Assembly: GCF_028554725.1 (NCBI RefSeq)
Contig: NC_071667.1
Coordinates: 36,351,501 to 36,415,500, forward strand
Length of the DNA: 64,000 nucleotides
From: Zeugodacus cucurbitae
Taxonomy: Eukaryota > Arthropoda > Insecta > Diptera > Tephritidae
Direction of reading: 5' to 3'
Of the stretch, positions 21,634 to 32,620 are shown piece after piece (positions within the stretch are counted from its first letter, which is position 1; each line of letters starts with the position of its first letter). The notes below the pieces were generated by a model that was not told where the DNA came from, did not search any database, and saw nothing but the letters and a program-made list of their open reading frames with translations. The translations under genes and the position numbers were made by a program.

Positions 21634-22126
21634 GTGAGCTTTATAATATTTAATTTATTTATATGGGTGTGTGGGTTGACAATATTTGTTAATTGTTTTA
21701 TATAAAATTAGTCATTATTTATTGTTAGTGTACCGAATGTTTGTATATTGACCTGTGTTATAATTCCTTAAGTTGTGTTGGGTATTTGTTCCTCTTCTCC
21801 TTCTTTAGTTTGTTGTGTACACTTTGATTGTCACAGTTTTGGGTTTTTGTTATCACTGTAGTTTATTTTCCTTCGTTTTCACTTGTTTTAAATATTGTGT
21901 GAATTCGGTTTGTGTTTTGTTATGTGTTACTAGTGGAAAGCGCGGTTTTTATTATTTCTTCACTCAGATGCGAGGGTTTGGGTTGTTGTGTTATTCAATC
22001 GTTCTTCTTTCTATATGTTGATGGAAGATGGCGATAGGTGAAGTTGGGGCGGTTTATTTATTACATTATTACCTATCTTTTACTTTTTGGAGAGTAATGC
22101 GGAGGAATATTTGTTTGGACTAAACA
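21634..22126 (-). repeat. Candidate 3' LTR of a BEL/Pao element
   Basis: On the minus strand, a GC-rich purine stretch (GGCGGCCGGGA, just above 22126) is followed by TGTTTAGTCC, a plausible LTR start; an end at CA (plus strand TG at 21634) would give about 493 bp. No second LTR is present to confirm it. The boundary choice is inference. Confidence 0.35.
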
Positions 22127-22199
22127 TCCCGGCCGCCTTGCTGTATCTGCGAAATAAATAATTATTAGTGGGGTAGGAGTAAACTTATGGAGTATACTT

Positions 22200-22700
22200 A
22201 TCTATTATAGGGTGCAAGTTAGGGTCCAGATGAATGCTGTGCTTTGGGTTACCGCTGTGCCATTGTCTGGGTTGAACAATCCGGGTAATGTGTGGGTAGA
22301 TATCCGCTCCGATCTCCAACATTATATCTGCTTTGCTGTGAGTTTAAGGGTGAGAGAGGACTATGTTGTCAAAGGGTATTTGATCAACGTCACTTAAGTC
22401 TCTTAAGGGTCGGGTTTAAGAGTGTGTGGGTCTGTTTAGCCAGTAAGGATTATAGCCGGGTCTCTGTGGGTAGGGTTTAAGATCTGGGTTATTCAAAAAT
22501 TTCTTTCTCGTTGACTGGGTGTAGTCTTGGGTGACCATGTAGGGTTGAATGATGTTTCCCATTGCAGGTGGAACATCGATATCTGCTCGTGCATCCTTCT
22601 GTTTTGTGTGTATGACAAGTATTTGGTACATGTGGCTAACCGGTGGTCATCTTTGCATAACCCACATGCAACATGACGATAAGTTCGTCGGTGAGTTTTC
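22200..22700 (-). pseudogene. Mosaic BEL/Pao scraps: zinc-knuckle and protease C-terminus
   Basis: Several frames on the minus strand give recognisable pieces. CGLCKDDHRLATCTKYLS (about 22685-22632) fits a C-x2-C-x3-H-x4-C knuckle. RCSTCNGKHHSTLHGH follows in another frame. Near 22320-22210, EIGADIYPHIT and TAVTQSTAFIWTLTC resemble the end of a BEL/Pao protease. They appear downstream of another BEL/Pao protease (22758), so they come from a different copy or a rearrangement. Confidence 0.5.
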
Positions 22701-22757
22701 GGGTCGGGTTGTGATGATTATCGCTTTCAATTTTCTTCTCTGTAGTGGGTAGAGTTG

Positions 22758-23340
22758 TTATATAGCGCCCATCTGAATTACTTCGGGTAGTTTTTTGAAA
22801 TTTTCCTTTACGTATTTCATCAGAACTGGGATCCTTTGGGGTTTCCTCCACCTCTCCAAAACGAGTGAGTAGATACTATGGGTTGATTTTGTGATGAAAT
22901 GATGCTGTTCTGTTTCTTGGGCTATGAGTGAGCCTAGAATTTTACCTTTTACTCCATCTAGTAGGATATTTGGATAGATATCACTACCAATTAATATATC
23001 CACGGGTCTCGGTTTGTGGAATTGGGTATCCGCTAGTGTGAAGCCAAGATTCTTTAGAGCCAGATTTGGGTTTATTGGGTATGTGGGTACATTGTCGGCC
23101 AAGCTATTCATAATGAATGCTTGAGTCGATATTTTGTAATTTGTCTTTACGGGTGAACAAAAGGTTATATTGCCAGTTTTCCTGGGGGTTGCTAAAACCG
23201 TGTTGGTTATTCCTGTCACCTGGTCTGCTACAGGGTGAAAGGGTATATCCAGGCTTCGTTGAAGTCTTTGAGATATAAATGTCGCCTCCGATCCTGAATC
23301 TATGAGTGCTCTTGCAGAATACAGGTGGCCATTATGTTAT
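22758..23340 (-). pseudogene. BEL/Pao protease region
   Basis: Aspartic protease part of a BEL/Pao polyprotein. The frame 23219-22758 reads NTVLATPRKTGNI through VDILIGSDIYPNILLDGVKG and GSLIAQETEQHHFI, the C-terminal protease half. Just upstream, near 23320-23290, RALIDSGSEATFIS can be read, the active-site DSG. It follows the gag zinc knuckles, the expected gag-protease order. Reverse transcriptase and integrase do not follow; other scraps lie at 22200-22700. Confidence 0.75.
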
Positions 23341-24767
23341 ATCTGAACCAATACCCAATAATGTTTGCTTCCTACTTGAGTTGTGAGGGTCTTGAGTTGA
23401 TGAAAGAGTGGACTGTATAGTAGTAGTGTAGGCTTGCTGATTGACGTTTTGTGTGGGTATTGTGGTACTTGCAGCAGTAGCAGGTGTCGAGCTAGTCACT
23501 CTTGAAGTCTCCGGGGTGGATTCAGATCTAAGGTTATATTCTCTGTGTATTAGGGTATTGTGTCTTTTGTGACATTTTCGACAAGAATATTTACTCATGC
23601 AGTTCTTGGAGCTGTGTGATATAGCTAGGCAGTTGTAGCAATAGCCATACTTATTAATTGTGGTTATGCGGGTCTCAACATTCATTGTTAGGAATTGGGG
23701 GCATTCACGAATCGAGTGATGCTTATTGCAAAGTTTGCAACCTTCTGCTTCCGGGTGGGGAAGGGTGAGAGTAAGCGTTTGAGGGTTTAGCTATCGGGTT
23801 TTCTGACACATTAACATATGACTTTCTAACTGTGCCAATGTGGGGTGAGTGGGATTTTATTACTGAATCCTTGAAATTTGCTACGGATTCGATGGTTTTA
23901 TATTTATGGGTTAAGAAATTGTCGAATTTTGACCATGTGGGTATTGTAGAATTATCTGATAGGGTGTATTCGAAAGCTTCAAAAGTTTGTTTGGGTAGTT
24001 TCGAACTACAAGGTATATCAGTCTCGGGTCCCAACTTTTTGTGTCAATCTAAAGATGGGTTAAATTGGTTAAAACATTGTTAACCGTTCGTTCAGGGCTT
24101 TTATGGCGCAGCCTGTTTCTTGAGTCACATCGGGTAGGTTGAGAAGAGTTTTTAATTTGGTGTTGACCTGCATTCTTTTGTTTTCATACTGCTCAACCAG
24201 ATTTTTCCAGGCCAGTATGAAACCATCATTTGTTAGGGGTGTGTTTTGAATTGCTTCTCTTGCTTCGCCTCGGGTCTTCTGGGTTAGATGAAAGAGTTTT
24301 TCGACGTTACTGATCTTTGGGTTATGGAAATACAGGGCGGTGAACATGTCACGAAATGTGGGCCAAACCGTGTAATCCCCGTAAAAGATGTCGGTGTCGC
24401 AGAGTGGTAATTGAATTGTGCTGCTGAAATCTATTGTAGAGGCTTCTGAGGCTCTTTCCTTAATTGGTTGGGTTGATACCTGGGTTTTTCGTATGTTTAT
24501 ATCTACATTTATTGAAGCTAAGCAAGATAAGTACATTTGATAGCATTTTTTATATCTATCTTTGACTTCATTAAAATCAATGGTCTCGCGGGTATCACCA
24601 GATATCCTTCGAATTGTATTGTATGCTTTCTTTGCTTTATCGTAAAGCGAGTTGAGTTCGACTCTTTTGATTTCGAGAGTGAAAACTGTTTCATCTTCAG
24701 TTTGAGTTTGGAAATGATCTTCCACAAATTCGACTAAATCGGTAGTTGTGTATTTGAAATCCTCCAT
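23341..24767 (-). pseudogene. BEL/Pao gag
   Basis: Gag of the same element, starting at the Met at 24767 (MEDFKYTTTDLVEFVEDHF). The frame to 24069 contains YGDYTVWPTFRDMFTALYF and EKLFHLTQKTRGEA, the signature of the BEL/Pao gag domain. A frame change leads to 24034-23723, then the zinc-knuckle segment: CKLCNKHHSIREC (about 23730), CYNCLAISHSSKNC and CRKCHKRHNTLIH. A serine/threonine-rich linker follows. The leader 24768-24838 is present but the 5' LTR is cut by the Jockey at 24841. Confidence 0.8.
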
Positions 24768-24840
24768 TTTAATAATTTGGGTGAGAGTAAGAAAACGAAT
24801 TTAATACACGAAAATATAGACATACACTGAGAAAAGTTTT

Positions 24841-25690
24841 ATGGATGTGGTAAAGTTTTTGTCAGATAAAAACAAAAATTATTATTCCTCTCAGTTGAAG
24901 AGCTCAAAGGGCCTAGCTATAGTAATTAAAGGTATAGAGTCATCTGTAGACTCTAGTGAAATCAAAGAAGCTCTTGAAGAATGTGGCTTTGAAGTTAAAA
25001 CTGTCGTAAACATCTTTAACAGAAACAAAGTACCACAACCAATGTTTAGAATTGAATTGATGCCGAATTCTAACCAGCTTAAAAACAACGAAGTGCATCC
25101 AATATATAATTTAAAATATTTGCTGCACCGTAGAGTAACCGTAGAAGAACCACACAAAAGAAACGGTACGGTACAATGCACCAACTGACAAGAGTATGGG
25201 CATACCAAATCTTATTGCACTCTACGCAGTGTTTGTGTGGTATGTGGAGATTTACATCCCACTTCAAAATGTATCCTCAAGAAAGAGGATTTAAACAAAA
25301 AAATGCAGCAACTGTGGAGGAAGTCACACTGCCAACTACAGGGGTTGTCTTGTTTATGAAGATTTGAAATCGAAGTTGTCACAGGGAATTCAAGCACGAC
25401 GTAACCAAATGTTACATACTCCCCGTACTGACATTATAGATATCACAGACCATATTCCGAAATCTAGTAATATTAAAAATAATACTGTACAAGGGAGCTA
25501 TGCCAATGTTGTAAAAGGCAACAATGTACAAATGCAACCACCGCAAAATCCTCCAAATAGTGGTATTGAAACTATGATCATAAATCTTACGCAATGTATG
25601 ACACAATTTATGTCTACAATGCAAAACATGATCCAAGATTTAATAAAATCACAAAACCAAATGCTGCAAACTTTATTAAGTAAAAAATGA
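24841..25690 (+). pseudogene. Jockey-A ORF1 (gag-like), one nonsense and one frameshift
   Basis: Nucleic-acid-binding ORF1 of a Jockey-clade LINE. 24841-25188 carries KGLAIVIKGIESSVDSSEIK and a domain ending in NLKYLLHRRVTVEEP. The stop at 25189 (TGA) sits exactly where the second cysteine of the first zinc knuckle belongs (CTN-stop-QEYGHTKSYC). The same frame then gives CVVCGDLHPTSKC, and after slippage at a run of seven A near 25299, CSNCGGSHTANYRGC. The last frame ends at 25690; its stop overlaps the ORF2 start as ATGA. Two small lesions therefore inactivate an otherwise complete C-terminal half. Confidence 0.8.
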
Positions 25691-26775
25691 GCATACTAAA
25701 CATTTGTATATGGAACGCTAACGGTGTTAACAAACATAAACTAGAGATTACTAGATTTCTGTCTGAAAAAAATATAGATGTAATGTTAATATCAGAGACT
25801 CATCTAACAAACAAAAACAATTTTAAAATACCGGGATTTAGACTGTATGTTACAAATCACCCGGATGGAAAAGCACATGGCGGAACGGCAGTATTGGTTA
25901 GAAATCGGTTAAACCACTTTACTCTGGGTTCTCATGCTACAGCACAGTTACAAGCTACAACAATATCATTAAAAAATCGGGGTTGTGATTTAAATCTATC
26001 GGCTATATACTGTCCACCTCGTTTTAAAATTACAGATAGCGAATTTAAAGACTTTTTTGGAACGCTAGGTCATAGATTTCTAGCAGGTGGAGATTATAAT
26101 GCAAAACACATGTACTGGGGGTCACGTCTTAAAGGACGCCAGTTGTACCAAACCATTATGAACCACAATAACATTGATATAATATCTCCTGGTAAGCCTA
26201 CATACTGGCCCAGTGATCGTAACAAAATACCAGATTTAATTGATTTCGCTGTAACCAAAAATATAGATAGATCACTTGTGACAGCTGATATATGTACAGA
26301 CTTATCTTCTGATCATTCACCTGTACTAATAAAGTTGTGTGAAGAACCCATATTCGTTGAAGTAACATATCTTGGTATTCACTTGGATAGAAGGCTCACG
26401 TGGAGAAAACACATATCGAGCAAAATAACCTGCATGAAGATAAGAGCAGCACATTTAAATTGGCTTTTAAATAAAAATTCAAAACTTAGCCTAGACAACA
26501 CAGTTCTGTTATATAACGCGGTCATAAAGCCGATTTGGATGTACGGCATCCAACTGTGGGGTACGACCTGTGCAACCAATATCGATATAATTCAGAGATT
26601 CCAATCAAAAATGCTTAGAACAATCACGTGCTCACCATGGTATATGCGTAATGAAAATATCCATAAAGATCTTGGTATTCTCATGGTAAAGAAAGAAGTA
26701 GAGAACAGAAGAAATGCTTTATTACATTCTTGTAATCAATCACGTCTGAAAAGAAGAGATATGCCAGCACACTGA
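25687..26775 (+). CDS. Jockey-A ORF2, endonuclease joined to reverse transcriptase C-terminus
   Basis: 362-residue uninterrupted frame. Residues 1-215 are an apurinic-type endonuclease that nicks target DNA: CIWNANGVNKHK, LISETHLTNK, GTAVLVRN, FLAGGDYNAKHMYWGS and SSDHSPVLI. Directly after EEPIF it switches to VTYLGIHLDRRLTWRKHI and PIWMYGIQLWG, the region behind the reverse transcriptase. The whole catalytic reverse transcriptase, including the Asp pair, is missing, yet the frame is kept. ATG overlaps the ORF1 stop (ATGA). The 3' untranslated part has AATAAA near 26883 and ends around 26905. A sister 3' end at 62047-62493 shows a 16-residue segment that is deleted here. Confidence 0.8.
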   Translation: MSILNICIWNANGVNKHKLEITRFLSEKNIDVMLISETHLTNKNNFKIPGFRLYVTNHPDGKAHGGTAVLVRNRLNHFTLGSHATAQLQATTISLKNRGCDLNLSAIYCPPRFKITDSEFKDFFGTLGHRFLAGGDYNAKHMYWGSRLKGRQLYQTIMNHNNIDIISPGKPTYWPSDRNKIPDLIDFAVTKNIDRSLVTADICTDLSSDHSPVLIKLCEEPIFVEVTYLGIHLDRRLTWRKHISSKITCMKIRAAHLNWLLNKNSKLSLDNTVLLYNAVIKPIWMYGIQLWGTTCATNIDIIQRFQSKMLRTITCSPWYMRNENIHKDLGILMVKKEVENRRNALLHSCNQSRLKRRDMPAH

Positions 26776-26906
26776 GGAGCAACGTTTCACCAAAACAACT
26801 CAATCAATTGGTTGAGCTTGTCTAGTTTTAATTAGAATTAAGATTTTATAACTTATTGTTAGGCTCCAAAGACCAGATTCAATAAATAAAGAAATATATG
26901 AAAAAA

Positions 26907-29467
26907 GAACTAACTTTCGAGTTTATTAAAAATTTAAGTAATTGTAAATCAAAGGCTGACCAATTCGAAGTTATAACTAATCTAGCTTGTGAATTCTTAT
27001 CATAATAATGTTAAATCGTTTACATATAGTCACATGGAATGCCAGGGGAGTTGCCAACAAAAAAGGGGAACTATTCCATTTCCTCTCTCAGTACAACGTA
27101 GATATATGTCTACTAACAGAAACCTGGCTAAAAATTAATACATCTATTAGCCATCGTGAATATTATTGTTATCGTAATGACCGTGAGAATTCAAGAGGAG
27201 GGGGAGTAGCAATACTAGTTAAGAAAAATATTCGTCACCGTTTACTTCCTCTGTCCAAGTTTCAAACTCCCCTCATGATTGCACTGATATATTTTCTTGT
27301 TACTTTCCAGGGGGCCAAGCAAGTAGAAACAGCAACAAAAAACAACAGTTTTCTGCTGACATTCACAAGTTAACAAGTAGAACTAACAATTATATCCTTG
27401 GTGGTGACTTCAATTGTAGAAATCAACTCTGGGGGTGTATAAGATCCAACTGTTGGGGAAATCTAGTACATGAAAAAATGGTTCCATACAATTTTCATAT
27501 TGTCTCTCCCTCTGATCAAACTCACATTCCTGCTGGTAGAGGTCGACAAAGTTCCACGCTCGACATATTTCTTACAAATTTTGCACCTATATTGTACAAC
27601 ACGGTTGTGTTAAACGATCTAAGTTCTGATCACTTACCGGTGTCAGTTATCCTCAATTCGCAAGTCGTCAACTCAAATTTTTTAAAGTTTGACTACAAAA
27701 AAGCTAATTGGTCACAATATTCAAGATATATCACTGCAAATTTACCAAATGTCGATCTGAACTCTATTTGTAGTAGGGATCAAGTCGATTCAATGATATC
27801 AAATTTGAATGTAGTTATATTAACTGCAAGAGATTTAAGCATCCCAAAATTGAAATTCAAGTTTTCGCATAAGCCACTACCAACCGAAATTCAACAGTTA
27901 ATGCATCTAAGGAACCATACTCGACGGAACTGGCAGCGTTACAGGGTAATCGCTGATCTAGTTCTATTAAATCGACTTAATAGATGCATAAAAGACGAAA
28001 TGTTAAAACTTCTTAACAAAGACTGCAACAATCTTCTTTCAAGTTTGGAGGAAAGGTCTTCTCCCTTTTGGAATTTAACAAAAGTTTTAAAGAAGAAACA
28101 TTCAAGCATTCCAACGTTGAAAGATAATACAAACTGTTACAGTACTGCTTCTAAAAAATGCGAGGTTCTCAGTCATATTTTTTAGTAAAAATCACACTGC
28201 CTCGGCTCATTTGAGTGATTCATCTACAGAAGCCGATGTCGCAAATTTCATTTCGTCATTTAACACAGAAAATACGTTGCCTTCCGATAGTTTCTACATC
28301 AATTCTGAAAAAATTCGTACATTATTCAAGAATCTAAAAGCTAAAAAATCTCCGGGCATTGACGGTATTAACAATAGCTGTCTAAAAGCTCTTCCCAAAA
28401 AAGGGGTTCGTTATTTTGCTAATATAATAAATGCATGTCTACGGTTGAGTTACTTTCCTAAGGTATGGAGAAAAGCTGAAATCATAGCAATTAAAAAAAC
28501 TAATAAACCACCAGACGATCCATATTCTTACTGTCCCATAAGTTTACTCCCTTCACTTAGTAAAATCTATGAAAAGGTAATTAAAAGGTAAAGAAAAATT
28601 AACAGCTTTCATTGAAGACAATGGTATTCTTCCAAACCAACAGTTCGGTTTCAGAAATGAGCACAATACTGTTCACGCCCTGGTCAGAATAAGAAAAGTC
28701 ATAAAAAGCAATTTTACAAGGAACCAATCTACAGGCATGGTACTAATGGATATCAAAGCTGCTTTTGATTCAGTGTGGCATGATGGACTCCTTTACAAGA
28801 TGAATCAATTTAACTTTCCGATAGAACTAATTAAAATCGTCCAAAACTTTCGTAGTTTTTCAGTACATATTGGAACCAGTCAATCCCCATATCTCGAAAT
28901 CCCATCTGGATGTCCCCAAGGCGCTTGTTTATCGCCTAGGTTGTACAATATCTTCACAGCTGATTTTCCCCAATTAAACGAATGTAATACATCAATATTT
29001 GCTGATGACACTGCTATCCTAAGTTCTGGAGAACTTTCTGTAGATATCATTAATAACTTACAATCAGCTCTTAACGCATTGACCAACTATTTTACTAAAT
29101 GGAAGATTCTTATAAACCCCAGAAAACTCAGGCTATTTTTTTCAGTAGAAAACGAAAACCATGTTACTTGCCCCAGAACTGCGTTGTACTGAGCAATATC
29201 ACTGTTCCTTGGGATGATACGGTAAAATATCTTGGTGTTATTCTAAATACAAAACTAATTTATAAACACCATATTTCGTACATTATTAACAAAATTAATA
29301 TTTTAATTAGAACTCTTTACTCCCTCATAAATCGAAAATCGGGCCTAAGCACTTACAACAAACTGCTCATATTTAAATCAATTTTCCAACCTATAATCTT
29401 TTATGGTGCACCAGCCTAGTCTAATATTGCAAATTGCCATTTAAAAAAGTTGCAAGTGTTCGGGCAA
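26907..29467 (+). pseudogene. Jockey-B LINE: ORF1 tail and ORF2, first part
   Basis: A second Jockey-clade element begins at once after Jockey-A's end. 26907-27004 is an ORF1 C-terminus (ADQFEVITNLACEFLS, stop). ORF2 starts at 27008: endonuclease with VTWNARGVANKKGE, LTETWLK, GGVAILVKKN, and after a frameshift ILGGDFNCRNQLWG and DLSSDHLPVSV. Reverse transcriptase: SPGIDGINNSCLKAL, PISLLPSLSKIYEKV, DIKAAFDSVWHDG (motif A), GCPQGACLSP, TSIFADDTAIL (motif C) and DDTVKYLGVIL. Frame breaks fall near 27290, 27470, 28185, 28590 and 29190. R copy 4 interrupts it at 29468. Confidence 0.88.
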
Positions 29468-30794
29468 AAGTTCGGGTGCAACCGAACATTTTATACTCTC
29501 GCAATTTATTGAAGAAATTTAACCAATACATATGTACATATATGCGGAATAAAGCTCACCGTATTTTGAAAAACCTATATTTAGGTATATGGGAGCTAGG
29601 AGAAGACACTTTTGAAAAAACCTACAATGAGGTATATGGAAATGTTATGACCCGATTTTAATAATTTTTGGAACAGAGACACACTATTAGAAGAAAACAA
29701 TTTCCTCTGAATTAAATTGAGATATCTGAGAGATTTACCCATATTTTCGGTTAAAATTTATCCTTAGGCGCTGAGTTCAACATGTTCGATATCTGGGGCC
29801 TTGAAAAGTTATGGTCCGTTTTCGACAATTTTTTCACAAGTGAAGCCAGAGATGATATGCACTAATTGTGTAAAGTTTTATTCCGTTATCTTCATTGGTT
29901 CTTTATGTTTATATTATAAAGTGAAGGAATAATATGGATTTCAAAATTGAGTTAATAGGAAAGTAGCAGTGGTTGTGAACCGATTTGTCTGTGTTATCAG
30001 GGTGTCAAAAAAATATTATATGCCGAATTTCATTCGAATCGGTCGAGTAGTTCCAGAGATATGGTTTTTGACCCATAAGTAGGCGATGCCACACCCATTT
30101 TCCATTTTGTAAAAAAATCTGAGTGCAGCTTTCATCTGCCATTTCTAATGTGAAATTTAGTGTTTCCGACGTTTTTCGTTAGTGAGTTAACCAACTTTTA
30201 GTAATTTTTTACCTAAATTTTGTATGGGAGGTGGGCGTGGTTATGATCCGATTTCGTTCATTTTTGGACTGTATTAGGAAGTGGCTAAAAAAAGACGACT
30301 GCAGAAAGTTTAGTTTATATAGCTCTATTGGTTTGCGAGATATGTACAAAAAACTTTGTAGAGGGCGGGGCCACGCCCACTTCCCCAAAAAAATTACATC
30401 CAAATATGCCCCTTCATAGTACGGTCCTTCATACCAAATTTTATTTCCATAGCTTTAAATATGGCTTAGTTATGTCACTTTATGTGTTTTCGGTTTTCGC
30501 CATTTTGTGGGCGTGGCAGTGGTCCGATTTTGCTCATTCGAAAGCAACCTTCCTATGGTGCCAAGAAATAAGTGTGCCAAGTTTCATCAAGATATCTTAA
30601 TTTTTACTCAAGTTACAGCTTGCACAGACTGACGGACAGACAGACATTCGGATTTGAACTCCACTCTTCACCCTGATCACTTTGGTGTATATAACCCTAT
30701 ATCTAACTCGTTTAGTTTTGGGTGTTACAAACAACCGTTATGTGAACAAAACTATAATACTCTCTTTAGCAACTTTTGTTGCGAGAGTATAAAA
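29468..30794 (+). repeat. R repeat, copy 4 (near complete)
   Basis: Runs from the head hairpin (AGTTCGGGTGCAACCGAACA) and TTTTATACTCTCGCAA to the tail TTGCGAGAGTATAAAAA at 30794. It splits Jockey-B ORF2; the LINE frame picks up right after it. The block of PPIFxxK-like text in the translation is noncoding. Confidence 0.85.
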
Positions 30795-31000
30795 ATGATT
30801 TTGAACCTCCCTTGGCATCACTCCACTATCAATCTTCACTTAATTGCTAACATAGAATTAGTATCCGATAGACTTTATAAGTTAACCCAGAATTATAATT
30901 TCAAATGCTGTTATTCAGTATATCAACATATAATTGAACTTGTGTCTTAACCCTAGTGTAAGCTTTTATAAATAATATAATTTTTTTTTTTTTTTGTGTT
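30795..31000 (+). pseudogene. Jockey-B ORF2 C-terminus and 3' end
   Basis: MILNLPWHHSTINLHLIAN, then ELVSDRLYKLTQN, is the usual C-terminal end of Jockey ORF2; the stop is at 30948-30950. It continues the fragment at 29467. T-runs near 30970 follow the coding part. Confidence 0.7.
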
Positions 31001-31148
31001 TCAAATGGGATTTTATCTTAATTTTGCCCGCAATTATATATAAGAATTAAAAAATTTTTTTTTTTTTTAGATTATAAAAACGTTGTTATAATAAAGCAGA
31101 AAAGACAATTGTTTGTCTCAACTCTTATATATAAAGTATTACTAGTCG
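31001..31148. other. AT-rich spacer
   Basis: T-runs and AT-rich DNA between the LINE and Helentron B. No gene. Confidence 0.4.
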
Positions 31149-31630
31149 TCAATACTTTTGTATATAAAACATAATATTGCATCTGATGAAGATACTAGTC
31201 TGGTTGAAGAACAAATTTGCTATAATAACCTCTCAGATAATCGTTTTCCCATAGTACCGATACCTGCAGAACTCTATCCAGGTGGTCAAGAGACACTTTT
31301 GGATAACATTCCTATAGAAAACTTAGACTATAACCGCATAGTTATAGCGGACAAAGACCAATGGACATAATTCAGGATAATAATTCAGAACATTTGTCAT
31401 TTGGAACTATATACGGTGGGCAGAAACGTACATGCTCTGAAACATATAGTATGATAGTACGTTCTGAAATCCGACGTTTTGACCGGAGAGCATGTTCAAA
31501 ATTTGATTCAACATGATGATGGTTATAAAGCTTTGAAAGGTGTTAGATCCTCTCCTGCGCATTGGGAAGCTGAGGAAAAAAGGCAATTGCAATGATTCGC
31601 CAATTTGGACTTCCGACCTTTTTTATTACA
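31149..31630 (+). pseudogene. Helentron B, region ahead of the Rep domain
   Basis: Helitron-type protein segment: SDEDTSLVEEQICYNNLSD, RFPIVPIPAELYPGGQETLL, then in shifted frames YTVGRNVHALKHIV, SEIRRFDRRACSKFD, DDGYKALKGVRSSPAHWEAE and FGLPTFFITL. These are ordered blocks of the Helentron Rep protein N-terminal side. Several frame breaks. The reading stops at 31630 inside the ITL-SAAE block and resumes at 34371, so the intervening 2.7 kb is a later insertion. Confidence 0.8.
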
Positions 31631-32394
31631 CTACTAGCAGACCCGGCCACACGTTGTTGTTGCTAAGGTATACATTAAATTAAGTTGGTCCAATCTTGGC
31701 TTCGGCGACGATATTGATTACTCGAGGTCGATTTATGTTACGCAGCATGATGACAACTCACAATACTTTTAATTGCAAAGGGAGTGGTGATAGTACAGGC
31801 AATTTTAAATAGTTTGGGATAATTGACTACGTCATCCTGGTTTGTAGCTGTGTCAACTCTCCTGGACCGAAATTCTAAATTGTCGCATTAAGATCATCGA
31901 TATCTTTGTTTTTTTCCACCAATATAGGTCATTCAATCAGTCATTTATGGTTATCATATTGAGGTTTCATGTCAGGAAAACTTCTACTTCAAGTCAATGA
32001 AGTGACAGAAATCTGTTGGAAATGCTATTAATCCATCGAGGTGTCAACTGCGACCCTACCATTTCCAACTGCTTCTACGATCGCAATTTGATATTGTTGC
32101 AAAAACATTCATATGTTAGTAGTTAATTGGCGACACATAACCACAAATTAAATGACTTTAGGCACTTCAGGCCTGTTAACAGCATCCTGGCTCCACCAAA
32201 AACGTTCATCGACAATCAAGATCTTTTAAAGTCCTGTGCAGTACCTCCAGCGACTTCTTTAATATTTGGAAAATCTTCGTTATAGCCCTATTTTTGGCGA
32301 TTTTCCCGACTGGTGTTTCGTTCGTTTGCAATTTCAATAATTTCAAGGCCGAATGTGCCGTTTGTTTGCCTACTAACAGGTGCCTATTCCCGTT

Positions 32395-32585
32395 AACCTT
32401 GGAAACCTTGGTGAAAATGAGTGAAATTGGTTCTGGAATTACATCAGCCCTCATATACTGTATATGATGATTTTCTAATGGACAATATGCCGAATATATA
32501 GGTGTTATCTTAATAAAATTACATCAATAAATTGCGGGAGTATAAAATGTTCGGTTTGACCCGAACTTAGCCTTTCCTTATTTAT
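32395..32585 (-). repeat. R repeat, copy 5 (head fragment, reverse)
   Basis: Reads ATTGCGGGAGTATAAAATG and then the GTTCGG..CCGAAC hairpin on the way to TTAGCCTTTCCTTATTT, the reverse complement of the R head. Confidence 0.7.
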
Positions 32586-32620
32586 TACAAATTGTTTTGG
32601 GCTATCGACACAATAGTCTA

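Noticed and set aside
21815..22021. Cys- and Phe-rich 68-codon frame
   Set aside because: T-rich DNA in a probable LTR; no domain and no support beyond openness.
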